Shown piece by piece: positions 11,503 through 23,445 of a DNA stretch of 64,000 nt. Each line of letters begins with the position of its first letter. The stretch's first letter is position 1. A program made the position numbers and the translations under genes. Source of the DNA: Mikania micrantha (lineage: Eukaryota > Streptophyta > Magnoliopsida > Asterales > Asteraceae); assembly GCA_009363875.1 (NCBI GenBank), contig CM018686.1:6634001-6698000 (forward strand). Direction: 5' to 3'. Under the pieces are notes generated by a model. It did not search any database. It was not told the DNA's origin and saw only the letters and a list, made by a program, of their open reading frames with translations.

Positions 11503-14200
11503 TGTGACACCCGGCAATTTCAGGTAAAATTGCAACTCTTATATTCTTTACATTTCACATTCATACTTGTTGCGTTTCATTTAACTATGTTTAATTAGAT
11601 GAGTTGAACACAAACAACTACGAAACGATAGTTCGTGGAACTATCGAATCGTACATTGCACATTGGTTTTGGAAACCAAGAGTGGCAACCACAACACTAA
11701 CACAAAACAATAGTTCGGGGAATTATTGAATTGTGCATCACACGTTGATTAGGATTAATCAAGCGTGCAAACACTTCATTAGACACGAACACAACTATCT
11801 TAGATAATTCGAGGAATTATCGAAACACACACGAGTCTCACGAACGTTGGTGATCAATCAAACTTATGTGCTACTTGTATTACGTGCTTAAACGAGCATT
11901 AGATGTTTTAGATAAACGTTAGAAATCAATTTCGAGTGGAATCGTATCAACAAAATTGAAGGACATGGAAATGGACTCATCGCGGTACGCGATGGCCCCT
12001 CGGCGAAAGGCTTCGCGATACGCGAAGAAAAGCGGGAGTCGAGACTCCCGAATCCTATCGCGGTACGCGGCAATCAATTTTGATCGGCCTCCGCGGTACG
12101 CGAAGACCATGCAGATCATATTTTCTTTAAAACCAACCCCATTCCATTCTATCCGGTTCTCTTGCAAATTTCACAAACTCTCTCGATCAAAACACTCTGA
12201 ACTCGCATTCTTAACCCCTGGAATCAACATTGAGGTCATCTACTTGCATTTCTTGGTGATTTGGAGTGCTTGGAGCTTGGAGAAGGAGCTAGGGAGCAAG
12301 AAACCTTCATCAACGGTTTGAAACTTCATCAAAAGAGGCTGTCACTACTGAACCTAATCATCCAGAAGCTTTAAGGTAGTTTTAATATGGTTTTTAGTAG
12401 CTAGATCGTACATGCAACGGGTTAAAACCCACATACAACTCCGTTTAGTTATTGTGCTCAAATTGTTTGGTGATTTGATGAATAGGTGTTGTAGATTTAC
12501 TGATTTTGATGCTTAGAAATGTTAGAATTGAGTTTTGATTAAGTTAGGCTTGATTTGATAATGTTTTGGTGCACTTGCCATAAAAGGAAACTTTTATGTT
12601 GCAAGTCTTGGATTTGTAACGATCTAGACATGTTAGACATGTCTAGATATTGTTAAATGTATATTGGAGTGTTTAGAAACACATTGGGATATTTGATTTT
12701 GTCAAAAACTTGGTTTTATAGAAACTTTCTAAAAATGGAAACTTTTAGAAATCAAAAGAGGGCTTTTAATGTTTTAAAGTGTTTTGATAAACTTGGGATA
12801 TTGAAATATGTTTAGAAATGATTTCTAAGCATATTGGAAACCTTGATTTGCGAAAACGAGTTTTAAACGGATACTTTCCAAATAAGGAAACTTTATTTGG
12901 GCAAAACGGCATAAATAGTGATTTATGCGCAAACGACGTGTTTTAAGAGTTTAAACAAGTTTTATAAACATCTTGGAAGTTAGTGCTTTTATGAAATGGG
13001 ATTTCATAACCACACTTTCCTAAATGGGAAACTTGCTAAAAATGGTAACTTATGTGACTAGAGTCATAGGATGCATATTAGTGTCTTATGTGCGTCAAGG
13101 CACATAAACACAACAATCGTGTCACCAACGATTCGTCGAGTCTCACAAGTCAACACACACATACTCGGTTGAGCACACCGACACTTGGAGTTGTATGGAT
13201 TACAACACACCACAAAACACATACTTACACCTATACGATCATAGGTGCTTACTAGCAGGACAGCTAGCCTTCGCAGACGCGAACACCCTGTAAACCGGAA
13301 CTGCTCTATCAGGTGAGTTCACGGCCCCTTTTTACTTTTTCTACCTTTGGGGGAGAAAACATTGCATGATAAACTGTTTTTGGAAAACAACTCATTTCAT
13401 TTATGTATGGACATGCTTTATCATTATATGTATATGTGTGGGCCCCTATCACAACTAAAAGTCCTCACGATACTCCTCGGACCGTTAATAGCATAACGCC
13501 TAGCATGGTAATCTTGAATAGTACTATTTGGGCCTGACAAGCCCCACTACACCCGACTGGAGGTCGGAACAGTGCAAAATTGACCAACACTTTGCCATAG
13601 TCTTGTGATGGACATGGCGGGAGGCACCCACTGTCAGCTTCGGTACCATCCACAATATAATATAACTGTATTGACTAGCTATCAATCGATACTGCATTGT
13701 AATGATACATTGATAACAACTCTTACTTTAAACATTGGATGTTTAATGCTTTTGATAAACCTGTGCTCTCACCAACCTTTGTGTTGACCTTTTACTCGCA
13801 TGTTTTCTCAGGTAACTAAGGCACGCGCACCAGGAATAGGATGCTAGGCCGGAGTCGCATGCATCAGCTTTTGTGTCTTAGATCATCGAAAACATTTAAT
13901 ATTTGTACTTGATTATGTCTTGTATTGATAAACATCTTTTAATCGCTTCCGAAAACTTTAAACTTGTGATGTTTTGAAAACTGTTTTAAATAACGTTTCC
14001 GCAATTTATTAACAGTTATTGTTTTGAGATTGTATAACTTCCGCAACTCTGATACTTCTAAAACTGTTTTATCCAAAACATTGGATGTACGTACTTAACC
14101 AGACATATAGGTCTCGCTTGTTGTGTGACCGGAGACTGCGATCCTGACAATCTGCCGCCGCTCGCGCCCCGGAAGGGACGGGATTTCTCGGGGTGCGACA
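11503..14200 (+). repeat. E2 5' LTR (2698 bp)
   Basis: TGTGACACCC...GGTGCGACA, followed by the primer site at 14204. A second copy of exactly the same length lies at 19911-22608; I saw no difference in the stretches compared. The block at 11980-12104 has strong hairpin words just before an ATATTTTCTTTAAAA stretch that could be near the transcription start. Confidence 0.88.
11980..12104 (+). other. GC-rich hairpin-word cluster in E2 LTR
   Basis: Within 125 bases: TCGCG-GTA-CGCGA (11980-11992), TTCGCG-ATA-CGCGAA (12012-12026), CGGGAGTC-GA-GACTCCCG (12033-12050), then CGCGGTACGCG twice more (about 12058-12070 and 12092-12102). The surrounding LTR is AT-rich, so the block stands out. It is followed by an AT-rich, TATA-like stretch. 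Promoter or enhancer function is an inference. The duplicate is at 20388-20512. Confidence 0.6.
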
Positions 14201-14203
14201 GAT

Positions 14204-14215
14204 TGGTATCAGAGC
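14204..14215 (+). promoter_or_regulatory. E2 primer binding site (tRNA-Met type)
   Basis: TGGTATCAGAGC begins three bases after the LTR end, the usual initiator tRNA-Met primer site. Confidence 0.88.
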
Positions 14216-14466
14216 CTCCGGTTATTGCGAATTAGGTTTGCATTTAGTGAACTTAGTCTATAACCACTAGTCTCCACACAACACATAGTGCTTAGTATTG
14301 TAGTACTTGCACACACGTTACATCTTTTATGCATTACGTTCGTCACTGCACGTGACTACCCATGACGGGGAAGAGCGGATAGCTCTACACGTTCTTTACA
14401 GTACCTATCGCACACACTACATTAGTCATTAGACAAACACTAACACGTATTCTCGCTATGAAGATC

Positions 14467-17400
14467 ATGGCTGGAAGACGTGGAGGACGCAGGAATGCAG
14501 GTGGACGTGGAAACATCAACTTGACTCAAGCTGAACTGAACGCGCTCATCAACGAGCGAGTTGAGGAGGTACTTGCTGCACGAGAAGCTGCCCGTAACCA
14601 AAACCCACTGAACCAAGGTGATGAATCTACTCATACTCACCTTGCATCACAATCACTTGTTTCAAATTCAACACGTCTAACCGATACTTAACCCAACTCT
14701 ACTCTTTGCATATCACAGGAGCAAATCCTAACCCACCTCTCTGCACGTTCAAGATGTTTCTGGACTGCAAACCCCACTCCTTCAGCGGTACAGAGGGTGC
14801 CGTTGGACTATTACGCTGGATCGAGAAGGCGGAATCGGCCTTTGCCATGAGCAACTGCAGGAACGAGGACAGGGTCAAGTTCGCTGCAGGGACATTCGAG
14901 GGAGCTGCCCTCACTTGGTGGAATGCCAATGTCCAGAATCAAGGGCTCGATGCAGCCAACGCCCTACCTTGGGATGACTTTAAGAGGATGTTGAACCGCG
15001 AATACTGTCCTCGCGGCGAAGTGCAGAAACTGGAAACAGAATTCTGGAACCATAAGATGATTGGTTCCGAGGTCGAGGCTTACACAGCTCGATCGTATGA
15101 GCTGGCAAACTTGTGCCCGGAAATGGCAACCCCACCCTTCAAACATATAGAAAAGTACATTGATGGACTGCCACCTCAAATTCAGGGCATGGTGCTCTCT
15201 GCTGACCCCATCACCATGCAACAAGCCGTGCGACTAACCCACAAACTCACTGATTCAGCTGTCGCACAAGGACTCTTGCCACCCCGTGGTGCTGTGACCA
15301 CGACCAACGACAAGGGCAAACGAAAATGGGATGACACCCTGAACAAACCAACCACTCTCCAACCACCACCGCAGCAACGTAAGTTTGGGTCACCTCAAGC
15401 TTACGCACCACCCATCCCAACCAACCAAGGCTCAGGATCCTACGCAGGCAAACATCCTAAGTGCAACAAATGCAATTTACACCACGTTTTGGGACAATGC
15501 GGTTCTATCCGATGCCAACGTTGTGGCAAGGGGGGACATCTCGCCAAAGACTGCAGGGGTGAGTTGCGTACAAAGACCCCACAGCCACAGCAACAACAAC
15601 TCGAGGCGCTGAAAGGCTGCTTCGAATGTGGAAAGCCAGGGCATTTCAAGAGGGACTGCCCGCACCTGAAGAACAATGACAATAACGGGAACAACAACGG
15701 TCCGAAGGGACGAGCCTTCGTGATCGGGGCAAAGGAGGCCAGAAGGGATCCCAACCTTGCAACCGGTACGTATCTCTTAAATAATAATTATGCTTCTGTG
15801 TTGTTTGATACTGGAGCCGAGAAAAGCTTTATATCTAAAGACTTTAGTGAGGTATTTGCCATAACCCCAACACCCTTAGAAGTTGAATACACAGTAGAGC
15901 TAGCTGATGGTAAATTAATTGTGACTAAGCACATTCTGAGGGAATGCACTTTAGAGCTAGCAGGCCATAAATTTAAGATTAACCTTATGCCCGTTACACT
16001 AGGCAGTTTTGATGTCGTAGTGGGCATGGATTGGTTATCTGAAAACCAAGCCGAAATCATTTGCCATGACAAGGTTGTGCGCATACCACTCCCTGACGGA
16101 GAGACTCTAGACATAAAGGGGGAAAGGAGTGACACTCCTCTGAACATCATCTCGTGCATGAAAGCTCACAAATGCTTACGAAAGGGATACACAGCCATTC
16201 TGGCACTTATCACCGACAAGGCTGAAGAGGAAAAGAGAATAGAAGATATCCCAGTCGTATGCGACTATCCCGATGTATTCCCTGAGGATCTACCAGGACT
16301 ACCACCACCTCGACAAGTGGAGTTCCGTATAGATCTTGCGCCTGGAGCAGCACCTATCGCACGAACACCTTATCGACTTGCACCTTCGGAGATGCAGGAA
16401 CTGTCCAATCAACTGCAAGAGCTGTTGGACAAGGGTTTTATTAGACCAAGCTTCTCACCCTGGGGAGCTCCGGTCTTATTCGTAAAGAAAAAGGATGGCA
16501 CGTTTCGAATGTGCATTGACTATCGGGAATTGAACAAAGTGACGATCAAGAACCGTTACCCCTTACCTCGGATTGACGATCTGTTCGATCAACTGCAAGG
16601 ATCAAGTTACTACTCTAAGATCGATCTGCGATCTGGGTACCATCAACTGAGAATACAAGAGGAAGACATACCAAAGACTGCTTTTCGCACTCGATATGGC
16701 CACTACGAGTTTTTGGTCATGCCGTTTGGGCTAACCAATGCACCTGCAGTATTCATGGACCTCATGAACAGAGTGTGCAAACCCTACCTGGATAAGTTTA
16801 TCATTGTCTTCATAGATGATATTCTCATCTACTCCAAAACCGAGGAGGAACACAAAGAGCATCTTCAATTGGCTCTCGAACTGCTACGGAAAGAGAAGCT
16901 GTACGCTAAACTCTCAAAATGCGACTTCTGGATTCGAGAAGTCCAATTCTTGGGACATGTTGTTAATGAACAAGGGATTCATGTGGATAAGTCTAAGATA
17001 GAGGCAATCAAGAACTGGGAAGCACCGAGGACCCCAACTGAGGTGCGACAATTCCTAGGATTGGCCGGCTATTATCGACGATTTATCGAAGGATTTTCGA
17101 AAATAGCCCAACCCCTTACAGCCTTAACTCATAAGGACAAAAAGTATCTCTGGACTGACAAACAAGAAGCTGCATTCCAACTTCTCAAGCAGAAGCTCTG
17201 TAGTGCACCTATCTTATCACTTCCTGATGGAACGGATGACTTCGTAGTATATTGCGATGCCTCAATACAAGGACTCGGCTGCGTGCTGATGCAGCGCGAC
17301 AAGGTGATCGCATATGCTTCGAGACAACTAAAAGTCCATGAGAAGAACTACACCACCCACGACTTAGAACTTGGAGCCGTGGTATTCGCACTCAAGATCT

Positions 17401-18489
17401 GGAGACACTACCTGTACGGTACAAAGTGTACGATATACACTGATCACAAGAGTCTCCAACACATATTTGAGCAGAAGGAACTGAACATGCGACAACGTCG
17501 CTGGCTCGAGCTCCTAAACGACTATGAGTGCGCTATCAAGTACCACCCGAGGAAGGCCAATGTAGTGGCCGATGCCCTAAGCCGGAAAAACACATCGAAA
17601 CCCAAGAGAGTACGAGCTTTACAACTCACCATCCTTCCCATCCTTCCTGAGCAGATACGCGTTGCCCAAGTGGAGGCACTTAAGGCAGAAAATCTAGCGG
17701 CTGAATCACTAAGGGGAATGGAACAACACCTTAAAGTAAAAGCCGATGGCTTACACTATTTCATGGAACGCGTATGGGTTCCACGCCACGGAAACCTACG
17801 AGACCTTGTGATGAACGAGGCTCACAAATCCCGATATTCCGTTCACCCTGGATCTGATAAGATGTATCATGATCCGAAGATACTTTATTGGTGGCCACAT
17901 ATGAAAGCCGACATCGCTACCTATGTAGGCAAATGCTTGACTTGTGCCAAAGTCAAGGTCGAGTACCAGAAACCATCTGGATTACTCACACAACCCGAGA
18001 TCCCCATGTGGAAATGGGAACAAATCTCCATGGATTTCATTACCAAATTACCCCGTACCCCAAGTGGATGTGACACTATCTGGGTAATTGTGGACCGACT
18101 GACTAAATCAGCACATTTCCTTGCGATCAAGGAAAATGACAAGATGGAAAAACTGGCCAGAATCTATGTCAAGGAAGTGGTCTCGCGACATGGAGTGCCG
18201 ATCTCCATTATTTCGGATCGAGACGCCAGATTCACTTCTAACTTCTGGAAATCACTACAAAAGTCGCTTGGCACGCGGTTGGATATGAGTACAGCATATC
18301 ACCCACAAACTGATGGCCAGAGTGAACGCACGATACAAACTCTTGAAGATATGCTACGAGCGTGCGTAGTGGACTTTGGAAACAGCTGGGAAATTCACCT
18401 ACCATTGGTGGAGTTTTCCTACAACAACAGCTACCACACGAGTATCAAAGCAGCGCCTTTTGAGGCACTCTATGGCAGGAAATGCTATG
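14467..18489 (+). pseudogene. E2 gag-pol with gag intron, truncated after the integrase core
   Basis: Start chosen at 14467 (MAGRRGG), matching MAGEN of E1. The first exon ends at 14617 and reading resumes in the right frame at 14719 (GANPNPPLCTFKMF). Domains: gag; CNKC/CQRC/CFEC knuckles near 15460-15660; protease DTG near 15810; RT with FIDD near 16810; RNase H near 17240-17590; integrase zinc region (HPGSDKMYHD...CLTCAKVK) near 17840-17955 and DDE core, with Asp in SMDF, Asp in SDRDARF and Glu in GQSERT all visible. The frame then leaves gypsy sequence at EALYGRKC and runs into E1 LTR, stopping at 18521. The C-terminal integrase region and chromodomain are missing. Otherwise it is undamaged, so it is a young copy. 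Confidence 0.87.
14618..14718 (+). other. probable spliceosomal intron (101 nt) in E2 gag
   Basis: GT at 14618 and AG at 14718 bound an AT-richer stretch with an in-frame TAA, a CTAAC branch-like word near 14679 and a pyrimidine stretch near the 3' end. Removing it joins codon phase exactly (G|GA gives Gly) and puts the N-terminal gag module next to the NPPLCTFKMF motif. In E1 the equivalent region is continuous, with no intron. Unspliced RNA would give only a 75-78-residue N-terminal peptide. Evidence is sequence only; no transcript data. Confidence 0.7.
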
Positions 18490-19078
18490 CTAATTTCAGG
18501 AAACAACAACGATTTGAATGATTTCAAATCTAGGGTTCTTATGATTAAAACGAGTTTGGGGATTTGAGTGAGATGGGTTCAAGAATTAAATTGAATGAGA
18601 CCTGTAGGTTCAGAAGGTCCCGATTAATGTTAATGCTATGCTAATTTCATCAAGGAACTACGAATTTAATGATTTTGATTCTAGGGTTCTAATGAGAATA
18701 ACGAATTGGGGTTTGGGATTGAGATTGAGTTCAAAAACGGAATTGGTTGTTACAGAAGGACACGAAATCATTGTTAAACGAATAACCTAAGATTTTTACA
18801 GTTCAATTTTAATTAATTATACCCAAACGAATGTGACATCTTGTTATCTATGTTCGAGTTTATGTGGGTCACGAATTGGGCCATGGTTTTGAGTTCTGAT
18901 CAAATTGAATGAATGGATGAACTTGTTTGAAAACCAGGAACAAAACCCCTATGATATGGGGATTGAATTCGGTCGAATCGTGGGGCAATTGGGTTTCATC
19001 TAGTTCGGTTTGGGGTTAACATAGGGGAACTCGATCAAGAAAGGTTAAAACAATTAATTAGGAGTTTCTATTGCAAAT

Positions 19079-19150
19079 GGTTAGTGGGCTGGACTGGTAG
19101 AGTGTGTGTGCTTAGAGGCAGAGGTCGCGGGTTCGAACCCGGCCTCTGCT
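19079..19150 (+). other. tRNA-like module, third copy
   Basis: Copy of the 10671 module carried along in the duplicated block; same A-box and B-box words. Confidence 0.5.
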
Positions 19151-19910
19151 AGTTTTTGAATTTTAAAACTAATTTTGTTTTTATCATAACTCCTTCATTA
19201 TAACTCCGTTTCGACTGGTTCAAGTTGCGTTGGAACCGTAATGAGATCCCGAATCGAATAAGATAATAAAATTCACATTTTAACCCAAAAAAGTAATCGC
19301 GTATGACTACGCTTATTTAAATAAAATCATAAACGATTATATGATTTGATTAAACGACTTTAAAAGTCACGCGTATTCATATATGCACGTTTCTAACACT
19401 CTAACATACGTGTGTTGACACGTATGTGATTACACACATTAAACGATATCACGAATAACACAATGTATTGTTATAACACAGATTCTTCGTAGAAGATTCG
19501 TTTACGCGATTTCACGTGTGTTGATCATTCTGTTCACTATCAAAGGTGCGTACACGGCCCCTTTTCTTATTTTGTTGTTTTGGGGGAGAAAACATGTGCA
19601 AACAAAGCTTTTAGATACATATCACTTGCATGAGTTAGCTGTTTACATTAATTGCGAACATAGCATTACAAGTCCTTACATTTCGAACCGTTTAGTTTGC
19701 CGTAGTGCAAAGCGTGGTAGTTGGAAATAGATCTATTAGGTTTGACAAACCTCACTTGGTAGATGGGATCTACGCAAGTGTTTGACTAGCCAATTCACAT
19801 TACTATTGTTTGTGCTAGACAATAGTGGAAAGGCAACCAACATTCAAACAGTCAGCTTCGGTGTCGACCGCTTATGTAAATAGTACAAATGACTAGCTAT
19901 CATGACTATG

Positions 19911-22608
19911 TGTGACACCCGGCAATTTCAGGTAAAATTGCAACTCTTATATTCTTTACATTTCACATTCATACTTGTTGCGTTTCATTTAACTATGTTT
20001 AATTAGATGAGTTGAACACAAACAACTACGAAACGATAGTTCGTGGAACTATCGAATCGTACATTGCACATTGGTTTTGGAAACCAAGAGTGGCAACCAC
20101 AACACTAACACAAAACAATAGTTCGGGGAATTATTGAATTGTGCATCACACGTTGATTAGGATTAATCAAGCGTGCAAACACTTCATTAGACACGAACAC
20201 AACTATCTTAGATAATTCGAGGAATTATCGAAACACACACGAGTCTCACGAACGTTGGTGATCAATCAAACTTATGTGCTACTTGTATTACGTGCTTAAA
20301 CGAGCATTAGATGTTTTAGATAAACGTTAGAAATCAATTTCGAGTGGAATCGTATCAACAAAATTGAAGGACATGGAAATGGACTCATCGCGGTACGCGA
20401 TGGCCCCTCGGCGAAAGGCTTCGCGATACGCGAAGAAAAGCGGGAGTCGAGACTCCCGAATCCTATCGCGGTACGCGGCAATCAATTTTGATCGGCCTCC
20501 GCGGTACGCGAAGACCATGCAGATCATATTTTCTTTAAAACCAACCCCATTCCATTCTATCCGGTTCTCTTGCAAATTTCACAAACTCTCTCGATCAAAA
20601 CACTCTGAACTCGCATTCTTAACCCCTGGAATCAACATTGAGGTCATCTACTTGCATTTCTTGGTGATTTGGAGTGCTTGGAGCTTGGAGAAGGAGCTAG
20701 GGAGCAAGAAACCTTCATCAACGGTTTGAAACTTCATCAAAAGAGGCTGTCACTACTGAACCTAATCATCCAGAAGCTTTAAGGTAGTTTTAATATGGTT
20801 TTTAGTAGCTAGATCGTACATGCAACGGGTTAAAACCCACATACAACTCCGTTTAGTTATTGTGCTCAAATTGTTTGGTGATTTGATGAATAGGTGTTGT
20901 AGATTTACTGATTTTGATGCTTAGAAATGTTAGAATTGAGTTTTGATTAAGTTAGGCTTGATTTGATAATGTTTTGGTGCACTTGCCATAAAAGGAAACT
21001 TTTATGTTGCAAGTCTTGGATTTGTAACGATCTAGACATGTTAGACATGTCTAGATATTGTTAAATGTATATTGGAGTGTTTAGAAACACATTGGGATAT
21101 TTGATTTTGTCAAAAACTTGGTTTTATAGAAACTTTCTAAAAATGGAAACTTTTAGAAATCAAAAGAGGGCTTTTAATGTTTTAAAGTGTTTTGATAAAC
21201 TTGGGATATTGAAATATGTTTAGAAATGATTTCTAAGCATATTGGAAACCTTGATTTGCGAAAACGAGTTTTAAACGGATACTTTCCAAATAAGGAAACT
21301 TTATTTGGGCAAAACGGCATAAATAGTGATTTATGCGCAAACGACGTGTTTTAAGAGTTTAAACAAGTTTTATAAACATCTTGGAAGTTAGTGCTTTTAT
21401 GAAATGGGATTTCATAACCACACTTTCCTAAATGGGAAACTTGCTAAAAATGGTAACTTATGTGACTAGAGTCATAGGATGCATATTAGTGTCTTATGTG
21501 CGTCAAGGCACATAAACACAACAATCGTGTCACCAACGATTCGTCGAGTCTCACAAGTCAACACACACATACTCGGTTGAGCACACCGACACTTGGAGTT
21601 GTATGGATTACAACACACCACAAAACACATACTTACACCTATACGATCATAGGTGCTTACTAGCAGGACAGCTAGCCTTCGCAGACGCGAACACCCTGTA
21701 AACCGGAACTGCTCTATCAGGTGAGTTCACGGCCCCTTTTTACTTTTTCTACCTTTGGGGGAGAAAACATTGCATGATAAACTGTTTTTGGAAAACAACT
21801 CATTTCATTTATGTATGGACATGCTTTATCATTATATGTATATGTGTGGGCCCCTATCACAACTAAAAGTCCTCACGATACTCCTCGGACCGTTAATAGC
21901 ATAACGCCTAGCATGGTAATCTTGAATAGTACTATTTGGGCCTGACAAGCCCCACTACACCCGACTGGAGGTCGGAACAGTGCAAAATTGACCAACACTT
22001 TGCCATAGTCTTGTGATGGACATGGCGGGAGGCACCCACTGTCAGCTTCGGTACCATCCACAATATAATATAACTGTATTGACTAGCTATCAATCGATAC
22101 TGCATTGTAATGATACATTGATAACAACTCTTACTTTAAACATTGGATGTTTAATGCTTTTGATAAACCTGTGCTCTCACCAACCTTTGTGTTGACCTTT
22201 TACTCGCATGTTTTCTCAGGTAACTAAGGCACGCGCACCAGGAATAGGATGCTAGGCCGGAGTCGCATGCATCAGCTTTTGTGTCTTAGATCATCGAAAA
22301 CATTTAATATTTGTACTTGATTATGTCTTGTATTGATAAACATCTTTTAATCGCTTCCGAAAACTTTAAACTTGTGATGTTTTGAAAACTGTTTTAAATA
22401 ACGTTTCCGCAATTTATTAACAGTTATTGTTTTGAGATTGTATAACTTCCGCAACTCTGATACTTCTAAAACTGTTTTATCCAAAACATTGGATGTACGT
22501 ACTTAACCAGACATATAGGTCTCGCTTGTTGTGTGACCGGAGACTGCGATCCTGACAATCTGCCGCCGCTCGCGCCCCGGAAGGGACGGGATTTCTCGGG
22601 GTGCGACA
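19911..22608 (+). repeat. E2 LTR, second copy (3' LTR or solo-like)
   Basis: Same length as 11503-14200 and the same sequence as far as compared. It is flanked by CTATG at 19906-19910 and 22609-22613. It may be the original 3' LTR of E2 with an E1 segment placed before it, or a solo LTR from a duplicated insertion. Confidence 0.88.
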
Positions 22609-23036
22609 CTATGCATGTGTGATTATGTTATCTGCAAACATTTACATTTCAAACTGTTGTTCAAACATTTGTAATCAAACAAACCTGTGTATGCACCAAC
22701 CTTTGTGTTGACTTGATTTACATGTTTTCTCAGGACGCTAAGGTACACAAGCACGCAAGCATGGACTAGGAGATCGAGCCGCATGCATATTTTATATTTC
22801 TGTTATTTGGATTTTAACATTTAGGACTTTACTTTGTAATTTACAGTTTTCAAACCGTTAAGTTTGTTATGCTTTAAGAACGCTTCCGCAACGTCAGAAC
22901 TTTGATTTTACATTTTTAGACTAAAGTATGGTTTGAAAATCATATAGAGGTCTTCGTTATGTCTAATGATCTGAGATCCTGGTTTGTCACGTCCCAAACG
23001 GTATGATTCCGTTAGTTGAAATTTGGGGGTGTGACA
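22609..23036 (+). repeat. E1 3' LTR, second part
   Basis: Starts with the CTATG duplication, then continues the sequence found at 3828-4246 of the 5' LTR and ends GGGTGTGACA at 23036, next to resumed copia gag. Confidence 0.88.
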
Positions 23037-23400
23037 AGAAGGAAAGAGAACATCGGATGCACATGCAAAGAAGGCTTCCTACAAACCAAAGAAATCTTTT
23101 CCCTTCGGAAGAAGAAGAACTTCGGAAGTAAAGCCCAACTGGTCAGCAAAAACCAATTCATCGGAAGGGAAGACAAAAGGTGCTTCTGATGACTATCAAA
23201 AGAAGAAAATTCTTCCGACAACCTCAAAGGTCCAGCAGATATGGAAGAAGAAAGAAAAAGCTGAACCATCTGTTCATCCCCCTGTTCCATCATCAAGCTC
23301 ATCATCTGTTCCACCTAAGATGATGTCAAAGAAATTTACTTACAATGATTCAAATGGAAAACCCAAGACCATATGGGCTTGGGTTCCCATCAGAAACTAA
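23037..23400 (+). pseudogene. copia gag, C-terminal part after the nested insertion
   Basis: The Lys/Ser/Glu-rich gag tail resumes here (a SYKPKKSFPFGRR stretch, then WAWVPIRN just before TAA at 23398-23400). The composition and repeated TCGGAAG codon words match the part ending at 1525. The following pol lies in the same frame but behind this TAA and a second TAA at 23425. Confidence 0.75.
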
Positions 23401-23445
23401 TTCACTTCTGGTCATGTGCAGGGGTAACAGGAATCAAAGAGCAAC

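Larger units (their letters stand above)
11503..18490 (+). mobile_element. E2: Ty3/gypsy retrotransposon nested in the E1 3' LTR, 3' part of the body missing
   Basis: It starts TGTGACACCC at 11503 after CTATG (11498-11502). The same CTATG follows the downstream E2 LTR at 22609-22613, so the outer ends show a perfect 5-bp target duplication. Inside are a 2698-bp LTR, a tRNA-Met primer site, gag with a probable intron, protease, RT, RNase H and the integrase core. The body stops about 18490 and E1 LTR sequence follows. The protein is close to E1, so both belong to one gypsy lineage. Confidence 0.87.
18491..22608 (+). repeat. duplicated block: partial E1 LTR plus whole E2 LTR
   Basis: Bases 18491-22608 repeat 10083-14200 with constant offset 8408: 1420 bases of E1 LTR, then the CTATG target site, then a full E2 LTR. 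It carries the variants of the E1 3' LTR (for example the GATGGGATC form near 11355) and not those of the 5' LTR, so it was copied from 10083-14200. It sits directly after the truncated E2 pol. The second E2 LTR therefore has CTATG on both sides, like a solo LTR. Confidence 0.85.
1526..23036 (+). mobile_element. E1: Ty3/gypsy retrotransposon inserted in the copia gag
   Basis: The element runs from TGTGACAATTCGG at 1526 to a TGTGACA end at 23036. The flanking pentamers AGCAG (1521-1525) and AGAAG (23037-23041) differ by one base and fit a 5-bp target duplication. LTR ends are TG...CA, with a primer site complementary to initiator tRNA-Met just inside. Order inside is 5' LTR, acidic ORF, gag-protease-RT-RNase H, a deleted integrase, and a purine tract before the 3' LTR. 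The 3' LTR is interrupted at 11502 by E2 and resumes at 22609. By eye the two LTRs differ at more than a dozen sites plus an 18-base indel near 10910, so insertion is fairly recent. Its chromodomain-like C-terminus suggests the Tekay/Del side of Ty3/gypsy. Confidence 0.85.

Noticed and set aside
11956..12321. 121-residue frame in the E2 LTR (also at 20364)
   Set aside because: It spans the hairpin words and the leader; open by chance and duplicated with the LTR.
10083..22608. Treating the E1/E2 block and the TNL array as certain biology
   Set aside because: Near-identical blocks of several kilobases can arise by misassembly; without reads this cannot be excluded, so both are reported with that caveat.
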